Shown here one piece after another: positions 63,208 to 64,000 of a stretch of 64,000 nt of DNA. The position numbers and the translations under genes are program-made. Numbering within the stretch: position 1 is the stretch's first letter; each line of letters opens with the position of its first letter. Location: NCBI RefSeq assembly GCF_005930975.1, contig NZ_VBSE01000041.1, forward strand, positions 116,498 to 180,497, written 5' to 3'. The notes beneath the pieces are model-generated. The model had not been told where the DNA came from, ran no database searches, and saw only the letters and a list, made by a program, of their open reading frames with translations. Source of the stretch: Apilactobacillus kunkeei (GTDB lineage Bacteria; Bacillota; Bacilli; Lactobacillales; Lactobacillaceae).

Positions 63208-63258
63208 GAAAAAGACCACTGCCTGCGGTTAACAATGGTTAGCCTCAAACAGTGGTCT
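63208..63258 (-). terminator. Leader terminator before oppA
   Basis: AGACCACTG (63213-63221) pairs with CAGTGGTCT (63250-63258) around an inner imperfect stem (GGCTAAC/GTTAACC); a T-run follows in the transcript. It lies between the leader ORF and oppA, so it would stop oppA transcription unless prevented. Confidence 0.85.
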
Positions 63259-63307
63259 CTTATTCGTATAACTCAATTTTTATTAATTTCTGTCAAACTA
63301 TCTCAAG

Positions 63308-63385
63308 TTACACGATTAAAAAGGTTACCACATTTGTGCTAACGACAGTTTGACAACAACATGAAATTAAAAATACGTTTTTCAA
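63308..63385 (-). CDS. Leader peptide, 25 aa, Cys-Cys-Cys run
   Basis: A TTG at 63385 lies 8 bases after AGAAGG (63394-63399). The 25-codon ORF begins MKNVFLISCCCQTVV, with three TGT codons in a row, and ends in TFLIV then TAA. From the third Cys codon on, TGTCAAACTGTC (63344-63355) can pair over 12 bp, with one G-U pair, with 63291-63302 downstream. A terminator then precedes oppA. Promoter, ORF, helix and terminator form the layout of a ribosome-mediated attenuator that would sense cysteinyl-tRNA. The TTG start makes the ORF less certain than the other leader. Confidence 0.65.
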   Translation of the reverse strand: MKNVFLISCCCQTVVSTNVVTFLIV

Positions 63386-63421
63386 ATGGATAACCTTCTT
63401 TCGTACAGATTGATTACTTGA

Positions 63422-63450
63422 ATCATACATGGTTATAAATGAGAAGTCAA
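63422..63450 (-). promoter_or_regulatory. Promoter of the oppA leader
   Basis: On the minus strand TTGACT (63445-63450) and TATGAT (63422-63427) are exactly 17 bases apart, about 25 bases before the leader ribosome binding site. Confidence 0.75.
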
Positions 63451-63566
63451 TGATTAATTCTCATTATTTTTTAATATCAATGGATAGTGATTTGCTTTTT
63501 TATTGCCCTAGTAACAAAAGTCGTATACTATAAAGTAGCAGAATAATCATGAGAAGGAACGAAAAA

Positions 63567-63914
63567 ATGAAGAGTACATTTTCCAAAATTATAATTGTCA
63601 TTATTCTTTTATTTGTGGCAGTCATCGCCGCTATTAGTATAGCTACCAAAAATAGTAACGTTGATTCAACATTAAAAGCGGTTAATCAAACCGTCGCTGT
63701 GACAAAGAAAAAACATAATGGTAAATATGAACTAATTGTTAAAAAAGATCAAACCAGTCAATACAGTTTTCCTCGTCTGGATTCCTTAAAGAAGGAAACT
63801 TTCAAAAAAGGAACTAAACTATCTTCTACCAAGTTAGTACAAGACGAACAAACCAACTTCTACAAAATCAATGATAATACTTACGTGTTATCTTCAGACG
63901 TAGATGTTAAATAA
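63567..63914 (+). CDS. Small membrane-anchored protein, 115 aa
   Basis: One N-terminal membrane helix (about residues 5-26) is followed by an extracytoplasmic domain rich in Lys and Ser. It contains YELIVKKDQTSQYSFPRLDS and ends FYKINDNTYVLSSDVDVK, which suggests a small SH3-like beta fold as in other wall-facing proteins. The ATG at 63567 has AAGGA upstream; an earlier ATG precedes that site. I do not recognise the family. An IS end lies 10 bases after the stop codon. Confidence 0.7.
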   Translation: MKSTFSKIIIVIILLFVAVIAAISIATKNSNVDSTLKAVNQTVAVTKKKHNGKYELIVKKDQTSQYSFPRLDSLKKETFKKGTKLSSTKLVQDEQTNFYKINDNTYVLSSDVDVK

Positions 63915-63923
63915 AAAAGAGAC

Positions 63924-64000
63924 TGACCTGAACCCCTAAAATTGGAAGATGGTTATGCTATTTTCTGGGAGGAATTGATTCGGTATTCAACCGGTGACAT
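63924..64000 (-). mobile_element. End of an IS3-family insertion sequence
   Basis: The sequence from TGACCTGAACCCCTAAAA (63924) looks like the terminal inverted repeat of an IS3/IS150-group element. Inside it the minus strand encodes a transposase C-terminus. The element continues beyond the window. Confidence 0.7.
63953..64000 (-). CDS. IS3-family transposase, C-terminal fragment
   Basis: The last 15 codons of a minus-strand frame read MSPVEYRINSSQKIA and stop at TAA. MSPVEYR is the usual end of the integrase-type OrfB (DDE) transposase of IS3-family elements. The rest lies outside the window, so intactness cannot be judged. Confidence 0.75.
   Translation of the reverse strand: MSPVEYRINSSQKIA

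Noticed and set aside
63169..63450. T-box riboswitch before oppA
   Set aside because: No TGGNACC core; the terminator is preceded by a Cys-rich ORF instead.
1..64000. tRNA, rRNA or CRISPR loci
   Set aside because: No cloverleaf with a T-arm signature, no rRNA segments and no regularly spaced repeats were seen on reading both strands.

Overview
The window looks like chromosomal DNA of a low-GC member of the Lactobacillaceae. Supporting signs are Gram-positive ribosome binding sites, TTG and GTG starts, T-box leaders, a Lactobacillus-type FASII cluster with a Sfp-type phosphopantetheinyl transferase, an Apf-type cell-wall protein, a KxYKxGKxW-type signal peptide and an NADH oxidase. The gene set (NADH oxidase, extracellular GH32 fructan hydrolase, many amino-acid and peptide transporters) would fit a fructophilic, insect- or flower-associated genus such as Apilactobacillus, but that genus call is a guess. 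No tRNA, rRNA or CRISPR array was seen. The only mobile DNA is an IS3-type end at the right edge.

Layout. 1-13.7 kb: partial TetR gene, small unknown genes, two YczE-like membrane proteins, a GT-C-like membrane protein, an APC permease with two EamA transporters behind a leader-peptide attenuator, a TetR/MMPL exporter pair, a third EamA transporter and an aldo/keto reductase. 13.8-25.2 kb: galE, then the fatty-acid genes on the minus strand (fabH-acpP-fabD-fabG-accB-fabZ-accC-accD-accA-fabI-ppt, then a separate fabZ-fabF unit). A 22-bp palindrome lies upstream of fabH and no fabT is next to it. 25.4-35.5 kb: nitroreductase, phosphoglucomutase, MetF-like protein, DUF2075 ATPase, PepF, C39-like peptidase, ABC-F ATPase, NAD(P)-binding protein. 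35.6-43.4 kb: HesB-like protein, PH-domain pair, an alkyltransferase-like protein with Ser at the active-site Cys, NlpC/P60 and Apf cell-wall proteins with WalR-like boxes, a DUF3290-DUF421 fusion, a nitroreductase, an SMR pump and a hemolysin-III protein. 43.6-51.9 kb: ABC exporter genes with a MarR regulator, then three amino-acid permeases, the first behind a T-box whose specifier I read as ACC (Thr). 51.9-64 kb: GT-C-like membrane protein, NADH oxidase, CPBP protease, a 1330-residue GH32 enzyme, a hydratase behind an Ile-type T-box and a 28-codon ORF, OppA behind a second leader-peptide attenuator, a small membrane protein and the IS end.

The most notable signal is a pair of leader-peptide attenuators of matching design (7003-7204 and 63208-63385). 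Each has a sigma-A-like promoter, a short ORF with a good ribosome binding site and runs of identical codons (Cys-Cys plus Asn-Asn-Asn-Phe-Phe-Phe; Cys-Cys-Cys), a 12-bp helix with one G-U pair that starts inside the ORF, and intrinsic terminator(s) ahead of a transporter gene. I infer that they tie amino-acid or peptide uptake to charged-tRNA supply, possibly cysteine. Together with the two T-boxes, four transport or metabolism units in the window appear to be controlled by premature termination in response to amino acids.
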